NCBI GenBank assembly: GCA_004553715.1
Contig: SFKP01000014.1
Location: 1 to 24,372 of the forward strand
Reading direction: 5' to 3'
Source of the DNA: Clostridiales bacterium
GTDB taxonomy: Bacteria; Bacillota; Clostridia; TANB77; CAG-508
DNA length: 24,372 bases
A program made the translations under genes and the position numbers. The notes beneath the pieces were generated by a model. That model was not told where the DNA came from and did not search any database. It saw only the letters and a list, made by a program, of their open reading frames with translations. Below are positions 9,119 through 17,819 of this stretch, piece after piece. Within the stretch, counting starts at the first letter, position 1; each line of letters opens with the position of its first letter.

Positions 9119-10978
9119 ATGGAAAGCATATTGAAAAAAATAAATGGACCAGAAGATTTAAAAAAGTTAAATGTTAGTGAAAAACAAGTATTAGCAGAAG
9201 AAATAAGAAAAGAAATATTAGAAGTTGTTTCTAAAAATGGGGGACACCTAGCATCTAACCTAGGAGTAGTAGAGCTTACGATAGCTCTTCATTCTGTTTT
9301 TAATACGCCAGATGACAAAATAATATGGGATGTTGGTCATCAATGTTATACACACAAAATTTTAACAGGAAGAAAAGAACAATTTAGTACATTAAGAAAA
9401 TTAAATGGAATTGCAGGATTTCCTAAAGTATGTGAATCAGAGTATGATACTTTTAATACAGGACATAGCAGTACATCTATTTCAGTTGCAACAGGAATGG
9501 CAAGAGCAAAAAAGCTTATGGGAGATGATCAAACAAAAGTCATTGCTGTAATAGGCGATGGCTCTATGACTGGTGGAATGGCACTAGAGGCGCTAAATGA
9601 TGCAGGAAGCAGTAAAACAAACATAATAGTTATTTTGAATGATAATGAAATGAGTATTTCAAAGAATGTTGGAGGTATTCCTTTATTTTTAAGCAAATTA
9701 AGAGGTAGAAAATTTTATTCAAAATCAAATGAAGGTGTTAAAAAATTTATGCTACAAGTTCCTGTAATTGGGAACCCAACAGTAAAAATAGTGCAAAAAA
9801 TAAAGGATGCAATTAAGCAAATATTACTACCGAATATGTTTTTTGAAGATATTGGTTTTACATATTTAGGACCTGTAGATGGGCATAATATAGATAAATT
9901 GGAAAGTATATTAGAAACTAGTAAAAAGATTAGTGGACCTGTACTTGTGCATGTAATAACAAAAAAGGGGAAAGGTTATAAATTTGCAGAAGAAACCCCA
10001 GAAAATTTCCACGGAGTATCGAGCTTTGATTTAAAAACAGGAGAAAAGATAAAAAAAAGTGGAAAAGATTATTCTAAAGTATTTGGCGAAAAATTAGTAG
10101 AACTTGCTGAAAAAAATGAGAAAATTGTAGCAGTAACAGCTGCTATGAAAGATGGAACGGGCTTAAAGAGTTTTTCAGAAAAATTCCCAGATAGATTTTT
10201 TGATGTTGGTATTGCAGAACAACATGCAATAGGTATGATTGCCGGAATGGCAAAAGAAGGTTTAAAACCAGTGCTTGCAATATATTCGTCATTTTTACAA
10301 AGAGGATATGATCAATTAGTTCATGATATTGCACTTCAAAAATTACCTGTAGTAATTTGTATAGATAGAGCAGGAATAGTTGGAAATGATGGGGAAACTC
10401 ATCATGGAATATTTGATTTGTCATTTCTATCATCAATACCGAACCTTACAGTAATGGCACCAAAAGATTTTGAAGAATTAAAAAACATGTTAGAATTTGC
10501 TGTAAATTTTGATGGACCAATATTAATTAGATATCCAAGAGGGGGAGAAAATCATAAATTTACAAGAAAGCTATCTATAAAATTAGGAAAAGCAGAATTA
10601 ATAAGACAAGGGAAAGACATTACCATAATAGGTATAGGAAAAACAGTTGGAAAAGCAGTAGAAGTAGCGGAACTCTTAAAAAAGCAAAATATTAATTCAG
10701 AAGTAATAAATGCAAGATTCTTAAAACCACTAGATGAAAAATTTATTGTAAAATCAATTAAAAAAACAGGAAGAGTAGCAACGATAGAAGATAACACTCT
10801 AAAAGGAGGACTAGGAAGTTCGGTTATAGAATTAGTAAATAAATCTAATTTACAGAACATAAAAGTAGAAACCTTTGGATATGATGATTGCTTTGTGCCT
10901 CATGGAGGAACTGAAGAATTAGAAAAGATATATAAACAAGATGTAGAAAGTATTGCAAAACAGTTAGCTAAAAGCTAA
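9119..10978 (+). CDS. dxs: 1-deoxy-D-xylulose-5-phosphate synthase
   Basis: A 619-residue thiamine-diphosphate enzyme that condenses pyruvate with glyceraldehyde 3-phosphate, the first step of the MEP isoprenoid pathway in the cytoplasm. The N-terminus has HLASNLGVVELTIALH and DVGHQCYTHKILTGR. The ThDP-binding motif is GDGSMTGGMALEAL...NDN. The transketolase-type pyrimidine domain has GIAEQHAIGMIAGMA, and the C-terminal domain is complete. The length is typical. ATG is preceded by a GGGG-type ribosome binding site. It sits 15 bp after spoIIE, so it may be co-transcribed with it, an unusual partner for a housekeeping gene. Its TAA lies in the right arm of a bidirectional terminator shared with spoIIID. 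No in-frame CGG. Confidence 0.96.
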   Translation: MESILKKINGPEDLKKLNVSEKQVLAEEIRKEILEVVSKNGGHLASNLGVVELTIALHSVFNTPDDKIIWDVGHQCYTHKILTGRKEQFSTLRKLNGIAGFPKVCESEYDTFNTGHSSTSISVATGMARAKKLMGDDQTKVIAVIGDGSMTGGMALEALNDAGSSKTNIIVILNDNEMSISKNVGGIPLFLSKLRGRKFYSKSNEGVKKFMLQVPVIGNPTVKIVQKIKDAIKQILLPNMFFEDIGFTYLGPVDGHNIDKLESILETSKKISGPVLVHVITKKGKGYKFAEETPENFHGVSSFDLKTGEKIKKSGKDYSKVFGEKLVELAEKNEKIVAVTAAMKDGTGLKSFSEKFPDRFFDVGIAEQHAIGMIAGMAKEGLKPVLAIYSSFLQRGYDQLVHDIALQKLPVVICIDRAGIVGNDGETHHGIFDLSFLSSIPNLTVMAPKDFEELKNMLEFAVNFDGPILIRYPRGGENHKFTRKLSIKLGKAELIRQGKDITIIGIGKTVGKAVEVAELLKKQNINSEVINARFLKPLDEKFIVKSIKKTGRVATIEDNTLKGGLGSSVIELVNKSNLQNIKVETFGYDDCFVPHGGTEELEKIYKQDVESIAKQLAKS

Positions 10979-10985
10979 CTGTTTT
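10957..10985. terminator. Bidirectional terminator between dxs and spoIIID
   Basis: A perfect 13-bp inverted repeat (10957-10969 and 10973-10985) with a 3-bp loop, A-run on the left and T-run on the right, so it can terminate both strands. The arms contain the last codons and stops of both convergent genes, which overlap by 4 bp. Confidence 0.88.
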
Positions 10986-11226
10986 TGTACTTCATTTTAG
11001 TGGCCATTCCGCCTCTGATATGCCTTTCGGCTTTATTTTCATCTAATATTTTTCGTACTTCTTTGGCCAAAGCATAGTTTATATGTAAAAGTCTTTCACT
11101 AACATCTTTGTGTACTGTGGATTTAGAAACACCAAATCTTTTAGCAGCACCACGAACGGTATCTTTTGAATCTATTATATATTGAGCTAGAGCTACTGCC
11201 CTTTCTTCTATTGAAATTCCTCTCAT
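10975..11226 (-). CDS. spoIIID: Sporulation transcription factor SpoIIID
   Basis: An 83-residue DNA-binding protein with a helix-turn-helix (GAAKRFGVSKSTVHKDVSER, about residues 31-50) and the C-terminal basic motif IRGGMATKMKYK that is diagnostic for SpoIIID. It acts in the mother cell to adjust the sigma-E regulon and to help switch to sigma-K. The length is close to the usual 80-93 residues. The ATG at 11224-11226 has a GGAGG ribosome binding site 10 nt upstream, located in the left arm of a large inverted repeat. It is convergent with dxs and has no in-frame CGG. Confidence 0.95.
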   Translation of the reverse strand: MRGISIEERAVALAQYIIDSKDTVRGAAKRFGVSKSTVHKDVSERLLHINYALAKEVRKILDENKAERHIRGGMATKMKYKNS

Positions 11227-11234
11227 AAAAGCAA

Positions 11235-11280
11235 AACCTCCATATGAATATATTTGTTTAATTGTATTCGTATGGAGGTT
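11235..11280. repeat. Inverted repeat carrying ribosome binding sites on both strands
   Basis: Arms of 16 bp (11235-11250 and 11265-11280) pair with one mismatch around a 14-bp loop. The left arm holds the spoIIID ribosome binding site on the minus strand. The right arm places GGAGG 5 bp before an ATG (11286) on the plus strand. It may be an operator, an RNA hairpin or the trace of a duplicated leader. Confidence 0.6.
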
Positions 11281-11476
11281 GGATTATGAAAAAATATAGA
11301 CCATCTAGAAACAAAGCATATCAGATTAAATAGTTACATAAAACATACTAAGAAAAGTCTTCCCATAATATTTGATACGATTGTTCCTTTATTTTTAAAA
11401 TCTTCTATTTCTATTAAGAATATAACTGAATTATATATACATCATTATTTAGATACAAATATTCAAAAAAACACGC

Positions 11477-11494
11477 CATTTTGCTTGCAAAATG
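11477..11494. promoter_or_regulatory. Palindromic operator-like site
   Basis: CATTTTGC, a 2-bp centre, and GCAAAATG form a perfect palindrome overlapping the -35 hexamer of the next promoter. That is the usual position for a repressor operator. The regulator is unknown. Confidence 0.4.
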
Positions 11495-11513
11495 ATAGAT
11501 TAAATAATATAAT
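11485..11513 (+). promoter_or_regulatory. Sigma-A promoter of the 11565-14311 gene cluster
   Basis: TTGCAA (11485-11490) and a perfect TATAAT (11508-11513) are separated by 17 bp, about 50 bp upstream of the ATG at 11565. Confidence 0.6.
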
Positions 11514-11564
11514 AAATAATATTTAAGATGGTGTAAAATACGATATCAAAATGGAGGTTATAAA

Positions 11565-11969
11565 ATGAATAAAGTTTTAAAAATATGTGCGATTAGTCTT
11601 GCGATTCTTGCAGTTATTGTCCTAGTTGTTATACTAATTATGAAAGGTGAAAATAAACTTGTTGCAACAAAAGAAGATGAAGGAGTAAGTGTTGAACATG
11701 TTATTATATTTAAAAAAGACAAGATAGATAATGCAGTTGTGACAACAGAATATGAAAATAAAGAAGAAGCAGACAAAATGGTAAGTGCAATAAACTTCAT
11801 TAATTCATTAACAGAAGACGAAAACGAAAAAATTACTATTGAACAAGAAGATAATAAAGTCATTTTAAAACTAGATGCTAAGCATTATGAAGAAAATATG
11901 GGAGCAGATGATATGCCTAAAGCAGAATGGAAAGCATTTTTAGAAGAACAAGGATTTAAGGTAAAATAA
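11565..11969 (+). CDS. Membrane-anchored small protein, function unknown
   Basis: A 134-residue protein with one N-terminal helix (about residues 5-27, LKICAISLAILAVIVLVVIL) and a Lys/Glu-rich extracytoplasmic domain with alternating strand-like segments (SVEHVIIFKKDKIDNAVVTTEYENKEEAD...). There is no lipobox Cys, so it is an anchored rather than a lipidated protein. I do not recognise the family. The layout is loosely like small anchored DUF1307-type proteins, but that is only an impression. GGAGG ribosome binding site. It is the first gene of a run with coaE and aspS, with 10 bp to coaE. No frame break. Confidence 0.75.
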   Translation: MNKVLKICAISLAILAVIVLVVILIMKGENKLVATKEDEGVSVEHVIIFKKDKIDNAVVTTEYENKEEADKMVSAINFINSLTEDENEKITIEQEDNKVILKLDAKHYEENMGADDMPKAEWKAFLEEQGFKVK

Positions 11970-11979
11970 GGATTAGATT

Positions 11980-12546
11980 ATGAAAATAATTGGAATAACA
12001 GGAAAATCAGGGGTAGGTAAAACTACTCTTTCAAATATGTTATCTTCAAAACTTAATTGCAAAACCATTGACATCGATAAAATAGGGCATGAAGCAATAA
12101 GAAACAGCAAAATTATAAATGAGCTTTGTTTAAATTTCGGAGAAGATATTTTAGAAAAAAATGGTCAAGTAGACAGAAAAAAACTTGGAGAAATAGTATT
12201 TGCAAACAAAGACAAAATGAAAATATTAGAAAATATCACTTGGAGCTATATGGAGAAAAGAATTTTAGAGAAACTAAATGAAAAACAAGAATGTATAATA
12301 CTAGAATGGGCTTTGCTTCCATTAAGTCCATATTGGAATAAATGCGATATGAAAATATTAGTTGTAGCAGATAACAAAGTAAGAAAAGATAGAATATTAG
12401 AAAGAGACAATATTACAAGTGCATATTTTGATTTAAGAGATAACAATTCGGTTGATTATTCTAAATTTACAGCAGATATAGTATGTGATAATAGTGATGC
12501 CAAGAATTTAGAAAATATTATAGATTCTATATGTGAAAAAATATAA
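11980..12546 (+). CDS. coaE: Dephospho-CoA kinase
   Basis: A 188-residue P-loop kinase that phosphorylates the 3'-OH of dephospho-CoA, the last step of coenzyme A synthesis. The Walker A motif is GITGKSGVGKTT (residues 5-16), followed by KTIDIDKIGHEA with the family Asp, then NGQVDRKKLGEIVF, characteristic of CoaE. The length is slightly short of the usual approx. 200. ATG follows a weak ribosome binding site (AAGGATTAG). aspS begins 10 bp downstream. No in-frame CGG; two CGG trinucleotides occur only out of frame. Confidence 0.93.
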   Translation: MKIIGITGKSGVGKTTLSNMLSSKLNCKTIDIDKIGHEAIRNSKIINELCLNFGEDILEKNGQVDRKKLGEIVFANKDKMKILENITWSYMEKRILEKLNEKQECIILEWALLPLSPYWNKCDMKILVVADNKVRKDRILERDNITSAYFDLRDNNSVDYSKFTADIVCDNSDAKNLENIIDSICEKI

Positions 12547-12556
12547 GGAGGAAATT

Positions 12557-14311
12557 ATGAACGAATACAGAACACACAAATGTAATGAACTAAGGATAGA
12601 AGATATAGGTAAAAAAGTAAAAATAGCAGGCTGGGTTCAAACAATAAGAAACCTAGGAGGGTTGATTTTTGCAGATATTAGAGATGAATATGGAATTACT
12701 CAAGCTGTAATTACTGTAGGAGAAGCACTAGCTGAAGATTTTTCTAAAATACCAGTAGAGTCTACTGTAAGTATAGAAGGAATAGTGAGAGAAAGAGAAT
12801 CTAAAAACAAAAATATTCCAACAGGAGATATTGAAATAGCAATAGAAAACTATGTAGTATTAGGAAAAAGATTAAAACCGCTTCCTTTTGAAATTAATGA
12901 TGATAAAGAAGTAAGAGAAGATTTAAGATTGCAATATAGATTCTTAGATTTAAGAAATGATAAAGTAAAAGAAAATATTTTATTAAGAGCAAAAGTAATA
13001 CAGTTTATAAGAAACCAAATGATAGAAAAGGACTTTACAGAGGTTCAAACCCCAATTTTAACAAGCTCTTCACCAGAAGGAGCAAGAGACTACTTAGTCC
13101 CAAGTAGAGTACATCCAGGTAAATTTTATGCACTTCCACAAGCGCCACAACAATTTAAGCAACTACTTATGGTTTCTGGAATTGATAAATATTTCCAAAT
13201 AGCACCATGCTTTAGAGATGAAGATGCAAGAGCAGATAGAGCACCAGGAGAATTTTATCAATTAGATATGGAAATGGCTTTTGCAACACAAGAAGATGTA
13301 TTTAATGTAATTGAAGAAGTAATATATAATACCTTTAAAAAATTCACAGTTTCAAATGTTTCAAAATTTCCATTTGAAAGAATTACATATAGAGACTCAA
13401 TGCTAAAATATGGTAGTGATAAACCAGATTTAAGAAATCCATTAATAATACAAGATGTAAGCAAAATATTCGAAACTATTGAATTTAACGCATTTAAAGG
13501 TAAAATTGTAAGAGCAATAGTATTACCAAAGCAAGAAAATCTATCAAGAAAATTCTATGATGGAATGGTAACTTTTGCAATAGAGGATTGTAAAGCAAAA
13601 GGATTATCTTGGGTAAAAGTAAATGAAGGAAATGTTCTTCAAGGTTCAATTGCAAAATTTATTGATGATGTTTCTAAAGATAATTTATTAAAAGAACTTG
13701 GAGCAAAAGAAGGAGACAGCATATTCTTTGTATCAGATGAGAAGGGTGTTGTAGAAAAACTTGCAGGACAAATTAGAACAGAACTTGCAGTAAGATTAGA
13801 TTTATTAGAAAAGGATAGCTATAAATTCTGTTGGGTCATAGATTTTCCAATGTATGAATTAGATGATGATGGAAATATTGCATTTAGCCATAATCCATTT
13901 TCAATGCCGCAAGGTGGTTTAAAAGCCTTAGAAGAAAAAGAACCATTAGATATACTTGCATATCAATATGATTTAGTATGTAATGGAATTGAGTTATCTT
14001 CTGGAGCAGTAAGAAACCACGACCCAGAAATAATGATAAAAGCATTTGAAATAGCAGGATATTCAAAAAAACACATTGAAGAAAAATTTCCAGCAATGTT
14101 TAACGCATTTCATTATGGAGCACCACCACACGCAGGAATAGCACCTGGTATTGATAGAATAATAATGCTTATTGCAAATGAAGTAAATATTCGTGAAGTA
14201 ATAGCCTTCCCAATGAATAGCAAGGCACAAGACTTGCTTATGGGAGCACCAGGAACAGTAACTGAAAAACAATTAAAAGATGTTCATATAAAAATAGATG
14301 TTAAGGAATAG
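12557..14311 (+). CDS. aspS: Aspartyl-tRNA synthetase
   Basis: A class II synthetase charging tRNA-Asp, 584 residues from the ATG at 12557. That start has AAGGAGG at the right distance; an in-frame ATG at 12533 lies inside coaE without such a site. It has an N-terminal OB-fold anticodon-binding domain (GWVQTIRNLGGLIFADIRDEYG), a catalytic core with FTEVQTPILTSSSPEGARDY, QFKQLLMVSGIDKYFQIA and FRDEDARADRAPGEFYQLD, a GAD-type insertion (about residues 290-400), and C-terminal motif 3 HAGIAPGIDRIIML. The genome also has asnS, so tRNA-Asn need not be made indirectly. No in-frame CGG in more than 580 codons. Confidence 0.96.
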   Translation: MNEYRTHKCNELRIEDIGKKVKIAGWVQTIRNLGGLIFADIRDEYGITQAVITVGEALAEDFSKIPVESTVSIEGIVRERESKNKNIPTGDIEIAIENYVVLGKRLKPLPFEINDDKEVREDLRLQYRFLDLRNDKVKENILLRAKVIQFIRNQMIEKDFTEVQTPILTSSSPEGARDYLVPSRVHPGKFYALPQAPQQFKQLLMVSGIDKYFQIAPCFRDEDARADRAPGEFYQLDMEMAFATQEDVFNVIEEVIYNTFKKFTVSNVSKFPFERITYRDSMLKYGSDKPDLRNPLIIQDVSKIFETIEFNAFKGKIVRAIVLPKQENLSRKFYDGMVTFAIEDCKAKGLSWVKVNEGNVLQGSIAKFIDDVSKDNLLKELGAKEGDSIFFVSDEKGVVEKLAGQIRTELAVRLDLLEKDSYKFCWVIDFPMYELDDDGNIAFSHNPFSMPQGGLKALEEKEPLDILAYQYDLVCNGIELSSGAVRNHDPEIMIKAFEIAGYSKKHIEEKFPAMFNAFHYGAPPHAGIAPGIDRIIMLIANEVNIREVIAFPMNSKAQDLLMGAPGTVTEKQLKDVHIKIDVKE

Positions 14312-14331
14312 TAAAAGGATTTTTATATAAT

Positions 14332-16215
14332 ATGCCAAAGAAATTATTAATAACAGAAAAACCCTCAGTGGCAATGCAATTTGCCAAGGCTCTAAAAATA
14401 GAAACAAATAGAAAAAATGGATATTTAGAAAATTCCGAATGGATTATTACATGGTGTGTAGGTCATTTAGTAACGATGTCTTACCCAGAGGTGTATGATG
14501 AAAAATTAAAGTTTTGGAGACTAGATACACTGCCATTTATACCTAAAGATTTTAAATATGAGGTTATTCCTAATGTGCAGAACCAATTTAATATAATAAA
14601 GGAATTGCTTACACGCCAAGATGTAGATACTATTTATGTAAGTACTGACTCTGGGCGAGAGGGAGAATATATATATAGATTAGTTGACCAAATGATTGGA
14701 GTAGACGGAAAAACCAAAAAAAGAGTATGGATAGATTCACAAACTGAAGAAGAAATCTTAAGAGGGATAAAAGAAGCAAAAGATTTATCAGAATATGATA
14801 GCTTATCTGATGCTGCCTATTTAAGGGCAAAAGAAGATTATCTTATTGGAATAAATTTTTCAAGATTGCTTACTATCACGTATGGGAAAAGAGTAGCCAG
14901 TATGATAAATGAGGACAAAGCTTCAATTTCAATAGGGCGAGTTATGACTTGCGTTTTAGGGATGATAGTTTCAAGAGAACGAGAAATTAGAAATTTTGTA
15001 AAAAACAAATATTACAAAATTAGTGCTGATTTTGATGAGTTTACCGCAGAGTGGAAGAGAAATAGCATATCTAAATTATATAGTGATATAGATTTATATA
15101 ATGATGTAGGTTTTAAAAATAAAGAAAAGGCAGAAGAGGTAATAGCTTATTTAAAAGAAAAAGATGCAACTGTAGAAGAAGTAAAAAAGACAAAACAAAA
15201 AGAAAATGCACCTCTTTTATTTAATCTAGCAGAAATACAAAATGAATGTACAAAAAGGTTTAAAATAAAGCCAGATGAGACATTAGAGATAATACAAAGT
15301 TTATATGAAAAGAAGTTAGTAACATATCCAAGAACAGATGCAAGAGTGCTATCTACTGCAGTTGCCAAAGAAATTAGTAAAAATTTAAATGGATTATCTA
15401 AAAACTATAAAGATGTAGAGATACAAGGTTATATTTCAAAAATGATTGCAGAAAAATATTCTACAAATCTTATAAAAACCAAATATGTAAATGATAGCAA
15501 AATAACAGACCACTATGCAATTATTCCAACAGGACAAGGACTAGAAAACCTTGATAAATTGCCAGATTTACAAAAAAATATATATAAACTCATTGTAAAA
15601 AGATTTTTAGCAATATTTTTTCCACCAGCAGAATTTAGCAAGGTGGCAGTTACTTTAAAAATAGATGAAGAAACCTTTAATGCAAATGAAAAAATTTGCT
15701 TAAACAAAGGGTATTTAGAGGTGTTAAAACAAGAAGATTCAGCAGAACCTGCCAAAGAGATTTTAAAAACTTTGAGAAAAGGACAGATTATAACTCCAAA
15801 AGAGATAATAATAAAAGAGGCAGAAACTGTCCCACCTACAAGATATAACTCAGGTTCAATTATTCTAGCAATGGAAAATGCCGGAAAATTGATAGAAGAT
15901 GAAGCTTTAAGAGAGCAAATAAAAGGTGTAGGCATTGGAACAAGTGCTACGAGAGCAGAAATAATTAAAAAGTTAGAAAAGATACACTATATAGACATAA
16001 ATGCGAAGACACAAATAATTACCCCAACGAAAAAAGGAGAAATTATATTTGATGTTGTAAATTCCTCTATGCCAGATATGCTTAACCCAAAACTAACTGC
16101 AAGCTGGGAAAAAGGTTTAGAAATGGTTGCAAATAAAGAAATAAAGGACAAAGAATTTATGACTAAATTAGAAAATTATATAAAATCAAAATTTAAAAAA
16201 ATAGTTTATTATTAA
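14332..16215 (+). CDS. topB: Type IA DNA topoisomerase III
   Basis: A 627-residue type IA topoisomerase that relaxes and decatenates DNA through a 5'-phosphotyrosine intermediate. The Toprim domain starts PKKLLITEKPSVAMQFAKAL, with VSTDSGREGEYI as the acidic metal site. The catalytic Tyr is in KLVTYPRTDARVLS (about residue 336). GVGIGTSATRAEIIKKL and TPTKKGEIIFDVV complete the core. There is no C-terminal zinc-ribbon region, so it is about 100 residues shorter than Bacillus TopB. It starts 20 bp after aspS. The stop TAA lies in the loop of its own terminator. No in-frame CGG. Confidence 0.92.
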   Translation: MPKKLLITEKPSVAMQFAKALKIETNRKNGYLENSEWIITWCVGHLVTMSYPEVYDEKLKFWRLDTLPFIPKDFKYEVIPNVQNQFNIIKELLTRQDVDTIYVSTDSGREGEYIYRLVDQMIGVDGKTKKRVWIDSQTEEEILRGIKEAKDLSEYDSLSDAAYLRAKEDYLIGINFSRLLTITYGKRVASMINEDKASISIGRVMTCVLGMIVSREREIRNFVKNKYYKISADFDEFTAEWKRNSISKLYSDIDLYNDVGFKNKEKAEEVIAYLKEKDATVEEVKKTKQKENAPLLFNLAEIQNECTKRFKIKPDETLEIIQSLYEKKLVTYPRTDARVLSTAVAKEISKNLNGLSKNYKDVEIQGYISKMIAEKYSTNLIKTKYVNDSKITDHYAIIPTGQGLENLDKLPDLQKNIYKLIVKRFLAIFFPPAEFSKVAVTLKIDEETFNANEKICLNKGYLEVLKQEDSAEPAKEILKTLRKGQIITPKEIIIKEAETVPPTRYNSGSIILAMENAGKLIEDEALREQIKGVGIGTSATRAEIIKKLEKIHYIDINAKTQIITPTKKGEIIFDVVNSSMPDMLNPKLTASWEKGLEMVANKEIKDKEFMTKLENYIKSKFKKIVYY

Positions 16216-16230
16216 ATAAACTATTTTTTT
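16195..16230 (+). terminator. Terminator of topB
   Basis: A perfect 16-bp inverted repeat (16195-16210 and 16215-16230) with a 4-bp loop ATTA and a T-run. It is A/T-rich and could act on both strands. The topB stop codon (16213-16215) falls at the loop, so the terminator directly abuts the coding end. Confidence 0.75.
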
Positions 16231-16349
16231 AAACTTATAATTGCAGAATCTAATTTAAAACCTTCTTTTTCTACTCTATAAGAATGAAGAAGATTAGAAT
16301 TACAAACACTACAAATATTGCTATCTATGATATTCTTTTATTGTATATC

Positions 16350-17732
16350 TTAAAAATCACAATTTTTTGGTGTTCTTGCAAATGGTATAACATCACGAAT
16401 ATTTTGCATACCTGTTAAATACATCATCATTCTTTCAAAACCTAAACCAAATCCGGCATGGCGTACACTACCGTATTTCCTTAAGTCTAAGTACCACCAA
16501 TAATCTTTTTCATTCATTCCTAAATTTTTTATTTTTTGTTTTAATAAATCTAAATTATCTTCTCTTTGACTACCACCAATTATTTCTCCAATACCTGGTG
16601 CAAGTAAGTCCATTGCAGCAACAGTTTTGCCATCTGGATTTTGCTTCATATAGAAAGCTTTTATTTCTGATGGGTAGTCGATAACAAAAACTGGTTTTTT
16701 AAATAGAACTTCACAAAGATATCTTTCATGTTCTGTTTGGAGATCTGACCCCCAATGGACAGGAAAGTCAAAGTTATCATTATTCTTCTCTAATTCTTTT
16801 ATTGCATCTGTGTAAGTTATTCTAGCAAAATCAGAATTTAAAACATGATTTAATTTATCTAATAAGTTCTTATCTATAAAGTTATTAAAGAATTCCATTT
16901 CTTCAGGGCAGTTATCTAATACATATTTAATAATATATTTAATCATATCTTCTGCAAGTGCCATATCATCATTAATATCTGCAAAACAGATTTCAGGCTC
17001 AATCATCCAAAATTCTGAAGCGTGTTTTACAGTATTTGAATTTTCAGATCTAAATGTTGGACCAAAAGTATATATCTTCTTAAATGCTAAAGCAAAAGTT
17101 TCACCATTTAATTGACCACTTACTGTAAGATGAGCAGGTTTCCCAAAAAAGTCTTGTGAATAATCTACTTTTCCGTCTTCTGTTCGAGGTAAATTATTTA
17201 CATCTAATGTACTAACATTAAACATTTCTCCAGCACCTTCGCAATCGCTAGAAGTAATAATTGGTGTATGTACATAAACAAATCCTCTTTCTTGGAAAAA
17301 TTTATGTATTGCATATGATAAAACTGAACGAACTCTAAATACTGCATTAAAAGTATTAGTTCTTGGACGAAGATGAGAAATTGTTCTTAAATATTCAAAA
17401 GAATGTCTTTTCTTTTGCAAAGGGTAATCTAAATCAGAAAGAAATTCTATTTCAATTTTAGTAGCTTTAATTTCAAAAGGTTGTTTTGCAGCTTCAGTTT
17501 TTACAACAATGCCTGTTACCGAAATGGTTGAGCTTAAAGGCAATTTGGCAATATCAGTAAAGTTTTCTAAAGAATCATCAAAAACAACTTGAACATTTTT
17601 TAGAAAGCTTCCATCATTTAATTCAATAAAACCAAAAGTTTTGGAATCTCTAACTGTTTTAACAAATCCTTCAATTGTAATTTCTTTGTCAATATATTTA
17701 TCTGTCTCTAAAAATAATTGTTTAATATCCAT
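16350..17732 (-). CDS. asnS: Asparaginyl-tRNA synthetase
   Basis: A class II synthetase charging tRNA-Asn, 460 residues from the ATG at 17730-17732. A TTG five codons upstream stays in frame but overlaps the GGAGG ribosome binding site, so the ATG is preferred. It has an N-terminal OB-fold (ITIEGFVKTVRDSKTFGFIELNDGS), motif 1 region ERGFVYVHTPIITSSDCEGAGEMF, motif 2 FGPTFRSENSNTVKHASEFWMIEPE, and motif 3 GFGLGFERMMMYLTG. The C-terminus NIRDVIPFARTPKNCDF is typical of AsnRS. It is a single-gene unit with its own promoter. No in-frame CGG; four CGG occur only out of frame. Confidence 0.96.
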   Translation of the reverse strand: MDIKQLFLETDKYIDKEITIEGFVKTVRDSKTFGFIELNDGSFLKNVQVVFDDSLENFTDIAKLPLSSTISVTGIVVKTEAAKQPFEIKATKIEIEFLSDLDYPLQKKRHSFEYLRTISHLRPRTNTFNAVFRVRSVLSYAIHKFFQERGFVYVHTPIITSSDCEGAGEMFNVSTLDVNNLPRTEDGKVDYSQDFFGKPAHLTVSGQLNGETFALAFKKIYTFGPTFRSENSNTVKHASEFWMIEPEICFADINDDMALAEDMIKYIIKYVLDNCPEEMEFFNNFIDKNLLDKLNHVLNSDFARITYTDAIKELEKNNDNFDFPVHWGSDLQTEHERYLCEVLFKKPVFVIDYPSEIKAFYMKQNPDGKTVAAMDLLAPGIGEIIGGSQREDNLDLLKQKIKNLGMNEKDYWWYLDLRKYGSVRHAGFGLGFERMMMYLTGMQNIRDVIPFARTPKNCDF

Positions 17733-17762
17733 AATATAGACCTCCAATAAAAGTATTTATTA

Positions 17763-17791
17763 AATATATCATAAAATAACTAAAAAGACAA
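17763..17791 (-). promoter_or_regulatory. Sigma-A promoter of asnS
   Basis: On the minus strand TTGTCT (17786-17791) and TATATT (17763-17768) are separated by 17 bp, about 30 bp upstream of the asnS start. Confidence 0.55.
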
Positions 17792-17819
17792 TATTTGTAA
17801 AATAAAAATGTTTATATAA

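Larger units (their letters stand above)
11286..11526 (+). pseudogene. Small ORF with apparent one-base break near its start
   Basis: An ATG at 11286 with a GGAGG ribosome binding site opens only a 15-codon frame. The +1 frame is open from 11290 to TAA at 11524-11526 (about 78 codons) but has no ATG/GTG/TTG start near its beginning. The two would join if the run of six A after the ATG had one fewer A, giving a protein of about 79 residues starting MKNIDHLETKHIRLNSYIKH. I do not recognise the product. It could be a small decayed gene, a slippage-dependent gene, or chance: its end overlaps the next promoter. There is no CGG here, so it is unlike the other breaks. Confidence 0.3.

Noticed and set aside
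11265..11275. Sigma-E type -10 (CATACGAA, minus strand) for spoIIID
   Set aside because: The -10-like box is reasonable, but no -35 element sits at the usual 14-15 bp distance, and it is inside an inverted repeat that explains the sequence equally well.
12533..12556. Upstream ATG for aspS at 12533
   Set aside because: It lies inside coaE without a suitable ribosome binding site, while the ATG at 12557 has AAGGAGG at normal spacing and gives the family N-terminus.
16216..16349. Minus-strand open stretch with a C-x2-C pattern (NICSVCNSNLLHSYRV) between topB and asnS
   Set aside because: It looks protein-like but has no start codon or ribosome binding site and runs into the topB terminator. 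It may be a gene remnant, but evidence is too thin to annotate.
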